A stretch of DNA of 64,000 nucleotides, taken from positions 6,452,001 to 6,516,000 of the forward strand of contig WPIO01000010.1 in the NCBI GenBank assembly GCA_009760855.2, written 5' to 3'. The translations under genes and the position numbers were made by a program. The notes beneath the pieces are model-generated. The model ran no database searches and was not told the origin of the DNA. It saw nothing but the letters and a program-made list of their open reading frames with translations. This DNA is from Cristatella mucedo. Taxonomy: Eukaryota; Bryozoa; Phylactolaemata; Cristatellidae. Shown here one piece after another: positions 34,238 to 46,815 of the stretch (position 1 is the first letter of the stretch; each line of letters begins with the position of its first letter).

Positions 34238-35059
34238 AAGGTTCGAGGCGGCAGATCGTCACTGCTAGCCGTAACAATTGAACTCTAAAAGCTAATCATT
34301 ATAACCATAAGCAGTGATTTCTTGAAAGCAGATACATTCTAAATTTGAGCCATTAACAACAAATCCTTAACCATAAGCATTCGAAAAAAGGTTCCTATCC
34401 TGCGTTCTTTATATTCTGTATAGATATGGAAATACTTTTGGGATGCATTCAGATCTACTAAATCACTAGTATGCCGTTAACATCTCTGTGGGAATAGCAG
34501 ACATATCAAAATCGATATCATCATATATAAAAGTGCATCGACATATTGCCGTCGATTAAAGATAAGCATGCAGGCCAAATAAGTAGTTTTAAGGTAGCAT
34601 CTGTGTCCTAGCAGACATTTGCATGAAAGCTCCGAAGTGTCAAACCTGAAGCTAGTACTTATTACGCTACCACCGAATACTGTTTCTCTGGTGTCGTAAT
34701 AAAATGTCTGCACGTATAGGAAAATGCATCCTCTGGTTGCTATCATCCTTTATAGACCATCTAAATCAAAATATACTGTTTAGTATGCTCCTGTTTGGCA
34801 ACAGCAGACTCTAAAATGTTCTATATGGTGCCTACACTGCTGAATCTCCATGGACACAACTCTTTAATGCTACGTAAGCAAAAGCCTCATCAGTTCGGGT
34901 GGTGGCATACGGTGGGCTTCATGCAAGAGAAGAACTTGCAGTCCACTCTGAGCTTCATACGAAAACAAGAATGGCAACATCGCACTGCCCACACTACAGA
35001 ATCAAAGTTACTGTACAAAATTAGCTACTTTTGCAACATTTCCGGCATGAGGAATTAGA
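34238..35059. other. No recognised feature
   Basis: AT-rich. No domain in the 87-89-residue frames. Confidence 0.35.
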
Positions 35060-35245
35060 AAACAGGCTAAACATATGTACAAGGTGACCCTGTGCATCTC
35101 ACTCCTAACCATGTTACGCTTGTTGTCGTTGAGCATGCTACTACTAACCATTCGATAGTTCTTCATTTGCAGCAACTGTAAAGTGCCTAGAAAGATATTG
35201 AGTTCTTTTACAATTTCAAGCCTATTAATATTATTATTATTATTT
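35060..35245 (+). repeat. LINE-B 3' UTR and tail
   Basis: GTGACCCTGTGCATCTCACT, ACTAACCATTCGATAG, AAAGTGCCTAGAAAGATATT and an ATT tail: the last 190 bp of LINE-B. Confidence 0.7.
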
Positions 35246-35402
35246 TTACGATCCAAACACTATATTAAAACTCGATGCCACAAAACTGAAATCTATTAAC
35301 TTGTGTATTATGAAGAATGAAGCTTTTCTTATGCTTTGCATATTTTTTAATTGAAAGGCAAAAAAGCCGTTCATAAGTTAAACCAGCAGCAGGTTGCTGC
35401 AG

Positions 35403-35430
35403 GGAGCTCTTATTCCAATATAAGAGCTCC
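35403..35430. repeat. Perfect 11-bp inverted repeat
   Basis: GGAGCTCTTAT, six bases, ATAAGAGCTCC. No run of T follows and no gene is adjacent, so no terminator role is claimed. Confidence 0.85.
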
Positions 35431-37879
35431 TTTGATCAAAGTTTAACGAGTAGCTAAGCACTTCAACATGGCAACTTGTTGCAAAGATCTAGATGACTCT
35501 ATCAGTATTCGAGGTCGCTACGTAAATTAACAGCTCATAATTGATTTACATGCTCAGCTAGCTGAATACCGCCGAGCCATATGTGTAGTTCGGCATGAGC
35601 AGGATATTGCAACGATGTTTTGTGTACGAAGGAATGGGAAGCCTCTTCGACTTGAGGTAGCTAGGTGTCCCTCTACTAAGCCCCGGAGATATTTACCATA
35701 CAATATCAACCATCGAACAAAATGCCGCCAACTTTTTGTTGGGAGCCGTCCGTTTTTAGTCTTCTTAGGAAAATTGATGTCGTCGCAGGAACTACTGGCA
35801 GAATATTGTTCCATGTAATCCAGGTCATGGCAAAAGTCAATAAATCAGCCTTTCCTGACATTAACGAACGGATAAGTCTTGACCGAGGTCGTTGGTCCAA
35901 ATACAGCCACATGTAGTCCTGTACTGAATGATACCAGAGGATTCGACAGCCCCCTAAGCTCATCTGCAGCTATATAAATGAGGCAGTTAAAGCAGATACC
36001 CTCTTTGGAAGAAATATTTTTTAATTTGAATGAGCAATCCTTGTGACCAAATGATCGGAATCACAGTGAAGGTCAGAAAGATTTAGACTAAAGATTTCCT
36101 ACACTTTACCAACTGACGATGCTAATGGACAGCTGTCTCCTGCAGCTGAACCTATTACTGCAGTGACATCAGCATAGATAGTCCGCATCACCTTTGACTA
36201 TGGAATACACGTGAAACTGGGAGTGATCTTTATGTTGCATATTAGTTCTGCTCCGTATTGTTTATTCATGTCCTAGATTACCCTGACCTGTTATCGGCCA
36301 GCCTTCCACCAGGCACTTTGTCAAGGCCTGCTGGAGAAAAGCGGCCTGCTTCTTCGGAAAGCTGGCGTGATAGCGATCTGCTCACCGAAATCAACTGATA
36401 AGTCTCTCCCCTGATCAGCTCAACTGGCTACGACCATCAGTCACGTTTATTATAAAATGGATGATGCAAGACCCTGCACTTTATATGCCAATTTATGGCG
36501 CATCCTTAGCGATCTCGCTCGTGCAGGAAGCAGAGCAGGCATTAACACTTGTCCTCCCGAATGAGGAATCAGCTAAATCAGTCGAATCTAAACTTTTCGT
36601 TTTAACTGCTAGTCAAAATCATTGAAATGAAGGTCCTCTTCGTACAGATTGACTGACTCTCGTTGGCGATGCAAGAATGTAAGATGACTGCATGTCACAT
36701 CCACATCACAATTTCACCGAGCCAGCTAAATCCACCTTAAAATCGCACTGGAATATCTGACGAGAGCAGGAACCTATATGTATATATCTACAAATTTTTA
36801 ATATTCAGGAGCAAGCTTAGCAGATATTTCCAAAAGAACTGACTTAAAAATGGTTAACAGTTTTGTGATTTATCAGGTAGCCTTTCTTTCAGAAACGTGT
36901 CAAGAGATATTGATAGACAGACACATGTGGAGGTATCAGCTACCCTATAACTGCTAGGGCTGCTAATGAATGTATACATTATTTGGTTAACTCTTCACGA
37001 TCTTGTGCCTGTTGACTAACATTTTCTTGCATATTTCAAGCACGATTAATATAACTGCCCAATGAGACTCTTGCTGCACCTTATTTTTGCTCCCCGAAAC
37101 CGCCGATAAACATAAACTCAAAGCACCTATCTGCTTAATAATAAGCAGACTAGATACATTATTAAACTAAAAAATATCTCCTTATTTACCAATCACAACC
37201 TAAAATAAACCTCACCATAACACTTTCTTTTTTTAACAGTTTTTAGAAACAATGATACTCCCTTCATGTAATCAAAATTTGAAGCATAGGCTTAAGAGGT
37301 TTAGTTGAAAACTAAAATGATTTGAATCCACGATGGCATACACCTTATTTTTTCAGGAAACGCTATTTTTTAAATATGGACAGCAGTTACTTCATATTCT
37401 CATACACTTTATTGATATCTTCAGACAGAAAACACTGTCTTTCTAAGGCATGCATTACTCTGACTTGACTTCCATATTGATCATGCTCATGGTACTAGCA
37501 GGTAAGATTGTAAAAGGTGTTACTACCAGTAAGACAGTTTCAATCTTCAAGCACGCCTTGGATAGTATTTTTGTTGCTACTTCAAATTCCTCAAATCCTG
37601 CAGCGATGACACTGCAGCAAGACCACTGGCGAAGCAATGTTTATTGATCGTACTTTAGTAATTGATCCGTGACTGCAACGTTTGGTTCTTTTGTCCACAA
37701 ACCCCTCTTTTCACGTAGGAGGTGGGGCATTACTTATTATCTCATGGGGTATGCTTCAGCTGCAATGCCTTGTTAACCAGAGGTTCTTAGTCATCAAAAT
37801 ATCTTTCTCATGTAATGATTCTACAGCCGAGTGATTTGATGCATTCTTGAAATTTTTGTATATTTCTTCAACGCTGGTC
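35431..37879. other. No recognised feature
   Basis: Long AT-rich stretch. Frames are short, overlap on both strands and show no domain. Confidence 0.4.
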
Positions 37880-38034
37880 TTCAAACCTGTGCAATCAGAT
37901 TCTCACGTTTGGCTACAAATTCTGCAGCTTTGCTTGTCCTTTGTTAACGTCATAATTACCAAATTACATTATTTGTCCCACGTTAGCTGGCTCACGATCA
38001 AGCAGCTTATCAACTTAAGCTTCTTTCAAGTTTT
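37880..38034 (+). repeat. LINE RT C-terminal fragment
   Basis: TGGCTACAAATTCTGCAGCT matches the QNSAARL-type block seen in LINE-B at 20800. Strongly decayed. Confidence 0.45.
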
Positions 38035-38832
38035 CTTATTCTCTTGCTATTGCCTACCTAGAGAAAGTAGTTTCTGTTTAGAATTTGCATTGTAGTACGG
38101 TTTCTTTTGATTCTGGAGATCTATAGCTGTGCCCACCCACAACCAAGACCGATTTCAATTCCTTGGGTGGCCTTCATTTCGCATGCTCCCAAAGCCTGAA
38201 ATTCAATCCCGACTGAAGTGCTGACTTTCGTTTAGCTTGCGACATTTTCAACTCAGCTAAGAGCTCGAATGTACCACACAGCATTTGGGTTCTGCACTTT
38301 TAGTGCTTCCTTTTCTTGCTCATGCTTCACCTCATTGGAGCGACTTATTACAAAGCAGTGGAAATGCATTTTTGGCAGCATAATAAAAGTATAAAGAGCA
38401 ATAATCAATGCAAATTCGCGAACGATAGCCGGTTGTTATTCACTTGCTATTGCCTACGTAGAAAAAAGTACTTTCTGTTTAGGATTTGCATTGTAGTACG
38501 CTTTCTTTCGATTCTGGAGTTCAGTAGCTGTGCCCACCAATAACCGAGACCAATTTCAATTGCTTGGGTGGCCTTCATTTCGTGGGTTCCCAAAGCCTGA
38601 AATTCAATCCCGACTGAACTTGTGACTTTCGTTTAGCTGGTGACATTTTCATCTCAGCTAAGAACTCAAATGTACCACACAGCATTTGAGTTCTGCACTT
38701 TGAGTGCTTCCCTTTCTTGCTGATGCTTACCTAAATTAGGCGAGTTATTACAAAGCAATTGAAATGCATTCTTGGTAGCATAATAAAAGTATGCAAAGCA
38801 TGAATCAATGCAGATTCGTGAACGATAGCCGG
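38035..38832 (+). repeat. 400-bp direct tandem duplication, two units
   Basis: Units 38035-38432 and 38433-38832: TTGCTATTGCCTAC, AGCTGTGCCCACC, CCAAAGCCTGAAATTCAATC, GTACCACACAGCATTTG and GAACGATAGCCGG return at an offset of 400-401 bp. Part of the unit is LINE-B (the CCCAAAGCCTG and ACAGCATTTG blocks). Confidence 0.85.
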
Positions 38833-38862
38833 ATATCCATATATAAATATGTATATACATAT

Positions 38863-38865
38863 GTA

Positions 38866-38907
<42 letters not shown>

Positions 38908-38967
38908 CGTAAATATATACATATACATTTACTTATAAATATATATATATATCTTTCATATGTATAT

Positions 38968-39039
<72 letters not shown>

Positions 39040-39040
39040 G
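38863..39040. repeat. (TA)n microsatellite, interrupted
   Basis: TA runs at about 38867-38900 and 38938-39037 with CA pieces between. It ends 20 bp before the 5' end of LINE-A copy 2, which may have inserted at its edge. Confidence 0.9.
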
Positions 39041-39172
39041 TAAATGTATAAGTATATATGCCTCCCCGCGCTAAAGAGCGGCCTCGGGCGACTCCTAGCG
39101 TGGTGTGGACCTTTACTTGATTTTTCCGTAACACCTTCGGGTATTCCGCTGCTATCTTCGCTGTGACTATTT

Positions 39173-42100
39173 ATGAGCTGTCCTCGGATATGCTACACAA
39201 AACAGGACCTGCTTAGCATAAGATGCGATGTCGCCATTAGTCGATACCTACGTGCGGGCCTTCTCCGGCGGGTCAGTGAGAACCTACCTGCCTCCTGCGT
39301 TCGCCCCACCATCAGCTCGGCTATCAAACCTACGACTCGTAAGTTTAAAGCACTAAATAGTACTTGCTGCGATAGTAGCCCACCCGCTGTAGCCCAGCAC
39401 GTTGTGAAACGTCGTCCCACGGCCGTTACCAAGGTCCAATTCAAATTCGAAGAGCCAGCGTCCGCCAGGCCGGACGCAAACGGTAGAGAATACGAGCCAC
39501 TTCATCGCCGTCGCCCAGTTGTTGGACAGCCTCTTAAATTCCGCCTACTAAATGTTCGCTCGCTAAAAACCAAGGGGTTACTTATCCGTGATCAGGTGGT
39601 CCAGGAGAAGCTAGATGCATTTCTGCTTACCGAAACCTGGATGACGCCTTCTTCCAGTAGCTGTATTTCCGAGACCACCCCACCCGGGTTCTCATTCTAT
39701 CAGTCCATGCGTTCTGACAAGGTTGGTGGCGGGGTTGCAATTGTTGTTCGCGAATCGTGTGGCTATAAAATGTGCAGTTTCTCGCATGGGTCATCATTTG
39801 GATCGGTTGCTATCAGGTCTTCATCAAAGACAATGGCTCTCACCGTTGTGATATACCGGCCTCCTTTTGGCTGTCTAAACTTGTTTATAGAGGAGTTTTC
39901 AGAGTTCCTCGCTAAAATATTTGCGTGTGACAGGCCGCTACTGATTGTAGGAGACTTCAATATTACTGTTGACAACCCTAGCAACAGCCAGGTCCGCTCA
40001 ATTCTTGACTGTCTGGAGAATCTTGGTTTGGCCCAACACGTTAATCATAGCACCCACGTCGGTGGCCGCATTCTAAATCTCGTGATCACTAAGGATGTCC
40101 TCCCCACTGACTTTGTGGTGTGCCCACTGACCCTCTCAGATCGTTCGGTCTCGTTTGCTGTTCCTTCTCCCTCGTACGTGCAGGGTAATTTAGGACAGCA
40201 TTCAGTGGGTCCCTGTTATTCGTCCTTCATGTGCTTATGCGTGCTGACACTGTGCATGCTGCCACTAACCACATTTGCATGCTGACCCTGTGCATGTCAC
40301 CCCTAACCATATTATTCATTTCGTTTGTTTTTTCAAGCATGATTTTACTTACCTTTCAATTGCATTTCACTTTACAGCAAATGTAAAGCGCCTAGAGAGA
40401 GATTAAGTTCTCTGAGGGCGCGTTATCAAGTGAATTATTATTATTATTATTATTAATGTCGCATTTGCCAAACGACGTAACTTACAAAGCATTGACTTGG
40501 ACAAGTTTTTGAAATCTGTTTGTGATGCAGGATTTCTTGATCTGCATTCAGAGTCGACCGGCAGCCTCGATACCCTCACTGATGCGATGAACATGACACT
40601 CAGGAGTGCTCTTGACAAGCATGCTCCCGTTCGCTCTATCCGTGTTCAAAGTCGTCGAGATTGCTTTCAATTTACTAAAAGACTCCTTAAGATGCGCCGT
40701 GTTAAGCTCAGGCTGGAACGTCGTTTCAAGAAATCGGGGTCTGAGGCTTACCTAGTCAATTTTAAAGACTTCCTTCGAGTTTACACCCGAAAGCTTAAAA
40801 AAGCCAGGGCTTCTTTCTTCATTAGAAAACTGAATTCCTGCCAGTCGGACACTAAACAGATTTAAAAGACAGTAAACCATTTACTGGCCAATGCTGCCAG
40901 GTCTGACTCCCCAGATATTAAGGGCTCAGCCAAAAAGTTTTCAGCCTTCTTTACTGAAAAAATTGTGCACATTCGTGCCTCCATTAAGCCCCCTCAGACC
41001 AAAGCAATCGCCGTTCCTCAACCTGTGACCTTTCTTAAAAGGTTCTCCGATGTTTCTGCCTGTGATGTGGCTGCCTTAAAAAGGTCTAGCAAAGAGAGCT
41101 CGTCTCCTGAAGACCCTATACCTTCATCTCTGTGGTCTTCACTTGCTGACCAAATCAGCCCGGCCATAACCAAAATTTTTAATGCTTCCGTGGGAAAAGG
41201 GGTCGTCCCCAAGTCCTTCAAATCGGCAATCGTTAGAGCTAGTCTTAAAAAGCCTGGATTCGACCCAGAGGTCCTAGCAAAATATCGTTCAGTTTCCCTT
41301 CTTCCGTTCTTATCAAAGATTCTTGAAAAAATTGTTGCTAAGCAGCTAGTTGCACTTATTGAAAATAATGGAATGTCAGAAACATTTCAATCAGGTTTCA
41401 AGAGGCAGCACTCTACTGAAACTGCTCTCCTCCGTGTTAACAATGACATTCTGCGTGGCAACGACGACGGGAATGTCACTGCCTTAGCCCTGCTAGATCT
41501 GTCTGCTACCTTCGACACCATTGATCACGAAGTTCTGCTTGAACGATTGAGAACAGCGATTGGTCTGGCAGACGAAGCACTGGCGTGGTTTAAATCATAC
41601 TTGTCTGATCGTGTTCAATCCGTGTCGTGTGGGGGTCAGGTCTCAGACATGAGAAGGGTCACCTGTGGAGTCCCTCAAGGGTCTGTACTTAGTCCCTTGC
41701 TGTTCTCCATTTATACGCAACCTCTGGGAAAAGTGATTAAGGCCCATGGAATAGGATATCACTTCTATGCTGACGATACTCAGTTGTATTTGTCTTTTAA
41801 ACCGTCGGAATCTGCTGCAGCAACTGAGAAACTGAATTCTTGCCTTGCCAATATTCGATCCTCGATGTCGGAATACTTCATGAAATTAAATGACGATAAA
41901 ACCGAACTACTTCTCATAGGACACCCTAAGTGTGTGGCTAGATTAAAAGGCTTTGCTGTTCTAATAGGTGATGCTATTGTGCGACCTTCACCACGTGGTC
42001 GTAATCTAGGTGTCGTGTTCGACAGCTGCCTCAATTTCAAAAGCTTCATCCAGAAGACTGCCTCTACAGCTAGCCATCACATCCGATCCCTATCCAAGAT

Positions 42101-42759
42101 TAGAAGCTGTCTCCCACAGTGGCTTGTAAAAAAATTAACACAACTCTTTAGTTCTGTCTCGGCTTGATTATTGTAATACCCTTTTGGCTGGGCTACCAAG
42201 GAAAGTTATTATGCCACTACAGTGGACTTTGAATATGGCTGCAAGACTGGTCTTCAAGTCCCAGCGGTTTGAGCAGGTGTCTCCTTTGCTGAAAGAGCTA
42301 GAATGGTTACCGGTTGAGCAAAGGATACAGAGCAAGGTTCTTACGCTGACCCACAAGGCCCGCCACGGCTTGGCTCCTTCGTACCTAGCTGAACGGCTGC
42401 ATCAGTTTCAGCCTGTTCACGCCCTCAGTTCCTTTGTGGACAATAAATTAGCCGTCCTCCCGTTCCTCAGCTCAAAGACAGTTGGCTACAGAAGCTTTAG
42501 CTCTGCAGGTCCTAGACTGTGGAAGTCGCTTCCACAATTCTTACGCAACGACATCTACTGTCCTGATGCCGACTATGGCACATCTTTTTCAGCGGTCCTG
42601 AACTGCTACTTCTATGCTACTCACTACCTCAACTGCTCTCCTACTTCTGCTATGCTTCCCACTTTCTCTTTGTTGCGTGAGACGAAGTCTGTTGGCTACC
42701 GAATGCGTACCGAAAGCCGCTTAGGCTGTGAGTGGGCTATACAAAACTCTCCTGTGTAA
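39173..42759 (+). pseudogene. LINE-A endonuclease / reverse transcriptase, copy 2
   Basis: Pieces: 39173-40189 (start MSCPRICYTKQ, endonuclease LLNVRSL, LLTETWM, LLIVGDFNI, LSDRS), the inserted LINE-B, 40460-40865 (end of the endonuclease and linker, stop TAA at 40863), 40866-42167 (RT: LLPFLSKILEKIV, LLDLSATFDTIDH, GVPQGSVLSPLLFSIY, FYADDTQLY), and after a one-base insertion near 42140 the C-terminal domain to 42759 (RLWKSLPQFLR). Without the insert and the shared stop it would be one frame of about 1100 residues. The 5' leader before ATG is about 110 bp, so no separate ORF1 is present. Confidence 0.88.
40190..40453 (+). mobile_element. LINE-B 3' fragment inserted in LINE-A copy 2
   Basis: Starts TTAGGACAGCATTCAGTGGG and ends with the intact hairpin (AGCGCCTAGAGAGAGATTAA) and ATT repeats. 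TAAT lies on both sides (40186-40189 and 40454-40457), and LINE-A copy 1 shows the uninterrupted site. A severely 5'-truncated, young insertion. Confidence 0.85.
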
Positions 42760-42879
42760 CACCCACATGGTCTTTTTGACTTTGTGGAGTTACAGACGGA
42801 TATACATTACATTACATTAAATTTACGTTTATATATAGATACATATGACCCGTTGAATTTAATTGACCATTTTACCAGT

Positions 42880-43395
42880 AGACCGATGCAACTGATCGGG
42901 TAACAGAACTGAATTCATTATTTGGCTCCAGCCTACGTATTAGAAATACTCCCCCACGACTAAGCATCGTACAACCCGCTTTTTGGAATCTAACTGTTTA
43001 CCTATACATCGTACAAATCTTACATCCTTTGCAGACCGTGCCTTTATATGGTATGCTCCCAAATCCTTGAACTCACTCCCGACTTGCCTCACGAGACCTA
43101 CTGACTGGTCCACATTAAAAGAGAAGCTAAACAAGTATTTATTTATGACAGCATTTAGCCAGCCCAGTTAGTCGTTATTTATGCACTGATGGATGCTGAC
43201 ATTGAATGTTGCCACTAACCATACGTTCATGCTGACCCTGTACATGTCAACCCTAATCATGATATTCTTGTTATTAATTGAGCTTGCTATCACTAATTAA
43301 AGGATCTTGCATCCTTTGTAGCAAACTTAAAGTGCCGAGAAAGAGATAAAGTTCTCTTAGAGCGTATATAAAGTGTATTAATATCATTATTGCTG
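42880..43395 (+). repeat. LINE-B 3' third
   Basis: CTCCAGCCTACGTATTAG, ACTCACTCCCGACTTGCCTC, TATTTATGACAGCATTTAG, the 3' UTR and the hairpin (GTGCCGAGAAAGAGATAAAG). It lies 60 bp after LINE-A copy 2. Confidence 0.75.
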
Positions 43396-44429
43396 TGTTC
43401 CATTTGAACACTGAAGCAGCCAGCTTGCAGATATTAGATCAGCTGAAGCCGGCCTGAAGGCTCATCAGTACCATTTAAAAAAATTGCAATACCTAATGTC
43501 ACGACTGATTGAAACGTACCTCCGAAGGCAGTCTGTCTGGAGCCTTTAAAGTCACACGCAAAAACTAAGTTTGAACCTACATTAGTAGTCAGATATAGCC
43601 GGCTTGCCATGAAAATACTGTTCAATCCAAGCTTATTGATATGCCCACAATTAAATACTGTGGCTCTTATGGAGTAAAATCTATAGCCTGTGCCCTGATT
43701 GCTCACCATCTACAGAGGCTTTTTACCCCTACTCAATCATTGGATCATCAGCTGTAGATGGTCTTTGACGATACGCCATATACATGTCACCCTGGACACA
43801 TTTTAGAGCAGTGAACATTTAAAATACTAAACCTTATTTGACCGCATGGAACTTCGATGGACGTCAGTTTCTAGCTATCCCAGCAAGAGTTTAGTAAACG
43901 TAACTTCTACTTTAGCCATTCAGCCGAAAATATGAATTATCATTCTAAAACCAAAATGAGTGTCATCCTTTATAAACTGACTAAGCGTGCGCACTTATGC
44001 TCAACTCGCAGCCTTTGCCGCTCCTTATGAAAAGAAGCGAAAGCTCAGTCAGACGAGACAGATCGAAGCCTGTTGCCGCTCTGCCGACACGGGGCTGCTT
44101 TGCCACCCGATTAGCATTTGGAGCCGCCCTACAAGCATGCTAGGCCGTCCGCAGAATCTCCTCGGCTACCGTGAAGGTGTAATCAGATGCTGCCCGTGCG
44201 TCGATTGCTTTAACCAACGCTTAGGGCTTTTTGTGACCAACCTGCACTCAACAGCTTCTTATCTAGGGGCTGACGCTCTTCTAGGATTACTGCCTTGCGA
44301 ACATGCTTCGCTCAGAAATGTCCAGCAGACCAGATGGACCTCTAAGGACCATTTTTGTCCGATCGTTTCTAATCCGCATCTTGTGCCGGTCACTTCTCAT
44401 CCAGTCGACCACGACCTGCAGGTTTTTTA
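43396..44429. other. No recognised feature
   Basis: A 147-residue plus frame (43987-44430) and its minus shadow show no domain. Unassigned. Confidence 0.35.
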
Positions 44430-45270
44430 AAGAGTCCGTGTGCTGCCCTTTGCTGGTTTCCACTTTTACCCTGCTTCTCCGAGAAGTGATACGAGTCTCT
44501 TGGGATAGGGTTTCTCTTATATGCTGACGACATGTAGCTGCATTTTTGTGGATTAAACTGTCACCATCTGCAGCAGTAACCAATGAACTGAATGCTTACC
44601 TTTAGAAAAAAAAGGATTCCCGACGTCAGCCAATATCCTTAAATTTAACGTTGAAAAATCCAAGATCTATGAGGCCGCCTCTAGTGTGAGGCTAACTAAA
44701 GCACTTTGCTCTTCTAATTGGTGGAGCTCTTGTGCGACCGTAAACCCTAAACAAGTGCTCGGAATTTAGGTGTTCCTCTTTCGTAACTTCCTAACGGTTA
44801 AATCTTTATTAAGAAGTCCGCTTTTACCATAAATTCATCGAGTTTTATCCCTGTCCAATCTTAAGTACTATCTACCACCGTGGCTTGCTAAAGAAAACTT
44901 GCTTCTATCCAGTTATGTCTATACTACATCTAAGCAAGTCAATTTTTTAGCTTGGCTTCAAAAAATTTCCTTAGGCTTTGACTGTTACTAACGCATATCA
45001 GATATAAGGTTACTACACAAATCACAGAGTTAAAACTTGGAGTCTCTTTTGCTGTAAAAGCTGTGAAGGCTCCAGGCCTATAAACGGGTGCACAAAAAAA
45101 GTCTTACTCTGACCCTCAAGGCCCTCCGTCGCCAAATTCCCTCTTACTTAGCTAAACTGGTGTACTAATTTCAGAATCCTTAGGCAATCTGTGGACAAAA
45201 AATCCGCTGTTCCATTTCTAAGCTCAAAGAACGTTGGTGACAGATTTTTTTCGTTCAGCATGCCTTCAAA
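44430..45270 (+). repeat. LINE-A fragment, old
   Basis: From a decayed GVPQGS..LL region through LLYADDM (44515, the RT catalytic box) to a damaged NVGD block at 45230. Many frameshifts. Confidence 0.65.
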
Positions 45271-45519
45271 TAGAAGCACAGTCCTATTATTCCTACACAG
45301 CTTCATCTACGCTCTTGCTTCCGACTCAAAGGGCACTATTGAACGCAGACAAATGATGTAATTAGATCAGCACAATCCTTCGACTTTAAGCCAGCCTACT
45401 GTGAGCTATAGAGTCTAGCCAGAATCAGGGCGTGCTTACAGATGAGTATGGCAGCCAAACTAGTTCATCTAACACGTTTGTTGCATTACATCTTGGTCAT
45501 TGCAGCAATTCTCTGTATA

Positions 45520-45890
45520 TTTGACTTTAATCGCCTGAAACCGCTACAAAACTCTGCAGTTTATGCAGTTCGTCTTCAAAGCCACACTTGCCTCACAACT
45601 TTGCTTCTTCCCAAGATAAAATTATATTGGTGTCAAATATTGAGTCAACTTTTGAGATCCTAACTCTTGCCTACAGTCCACTTCACTCAAGCGCACAGCC
45701 TTCTACCTCCGACCTCACTGCTCCCCAAGCTCCCTTTCTCAACCATCAGCACTTTGTCATCTTGCCGTGCCTCCCCTAAATAGAAATCGTGTAATGGTCA
45801 AGCCTTCAGCTCGCATGCACCGAAAGTCTAGAACTCACAAATGGCTGTGGCGACTCCCAGCAGATGACCTTTCATCTTATAATTATCGGC
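45520..45890 (+). repeat. LINE C-terminal fragment
   Basis: CTACAAAACTCTGCAGTTTA and GCTCGCATGCACCGAAAGTC are LINE-B-type QNSA and SYAPK-type blocks. Old copy. Confidence 0.5.
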
Positions 45891-46659
45891 TGACAATGCA
45901 TTTATCTACCTCAGTTTTTCCCATTTCCATGTGAACTGTTTATTTTTCATGTGTACTTTGGTGGTTTATCTGTGCATGATTCAGTAAATACCACCAATCG
46001 TAGGTAATAGTATTAATAGTATTACTCCTATGTCTGGGATTAATACATTCAAGGGATGTGATTATACTGTAAAAGGGTGTCATCATTACAGTGACACAGC
46101 ACGACACGGTCTGATACAGCTATCACTAATAAATCTCATTCTCCACGAATTTATTTAGATTTGTAACCTAGGCAGCATTGCACAAGGCTTGTTTATTTAC
46201 AGGTGATGACAAAGAAACGTTCACGCTTTAACCGTGCAGACCTTAAGACAGGAACTCTTAATTCAATCACTGTAAGACTCTAGCTCTTACATGCAATGCT
46301 ACTGAAGTCTTACAACCCATGACATATGGTTTTCTTGTTTCCAAGTTTTGCACGCCGGCAGAATTTTTACACTCAGTTCTTGCCTATCATAAGCTGATGA
46401 TGCCAGCGAGTTCTAGCTAATTTGGCGGATTAGTTTCAAAGAGATCGTAGTCCGTTTCACAATGTTCCACCCTGATAATTTCAAATCTTAAGACACTTTT
46501 TTACGTCAATATTATTGTATTATTCCCATTAACAAGTGGAAAGGTTTATTGTGTGGTGTCAAGTGGCATTGCTATTTCATTTAATCTAGAACGAAAAAAG
46601 CGAGCTGCACAGCTAGTCCAGGTAGGAGCTGCTGCCGAATATATCAGCTTGTCCTGGTG
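45891..46659. other. No recognised feature
   Basis: AT-rich. Nothing recognised. Confidence 0.35.
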
Positions 46660-46815
46660 TGGCACATGGGGTGAGGTGTTCGTCTTTAACAACTGAGATC
46701 AAGGTGATTTCTTTACGACCGACGTTGTGAGCTAAAGCCCTGTGAAACACGCAAAGTGCCTGGATTGAGAATAAGTTCTCCTAAGGGCGCTATAGAAATG
46801 AACTACGATTAGAAG
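46660..46815 (+). mobile_element. SINE2, diverged
   Basis: TGGTGTGGCACATGGGGTGA head and AGTGCCTGGATTGAGAATAA to AAGGGCGCTATAGAAATGAA 3' block. It abuts the next LINE-A piece. Confidence 0.65.

Larger units (their letters stand above)
39061..42820 (+). mobile_element. LINE-A copy 2, near full length
   Basis: Same 5' end as copy 1 and the longest 3' end seen, GTTACAGACGGATATACATT followed by ATTAC repeats, the LINE-A tail. More than 90% similar to copy 1 by eye. Interrupted by a LINE-B piece at 40190-40453. Confidence 0.9.

Noticed and set aside
40863-40970. Natural two-ORF structure of LINE-A (endonuclease and RT as separate proteins)
   Set aside because: The downstream ATG in copy 1 (17760) is ATT in copy 2, so there is no shared start, and the frame continues through the stop unchanged. 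A shared lesion or recoding is more likely.
43987-44583. 147-residue plus frame and 98-residue minus frame as genes
   Set aside because: They overlap on opposite strands, lack any domain, and the right part runs into LINE-A sequence.
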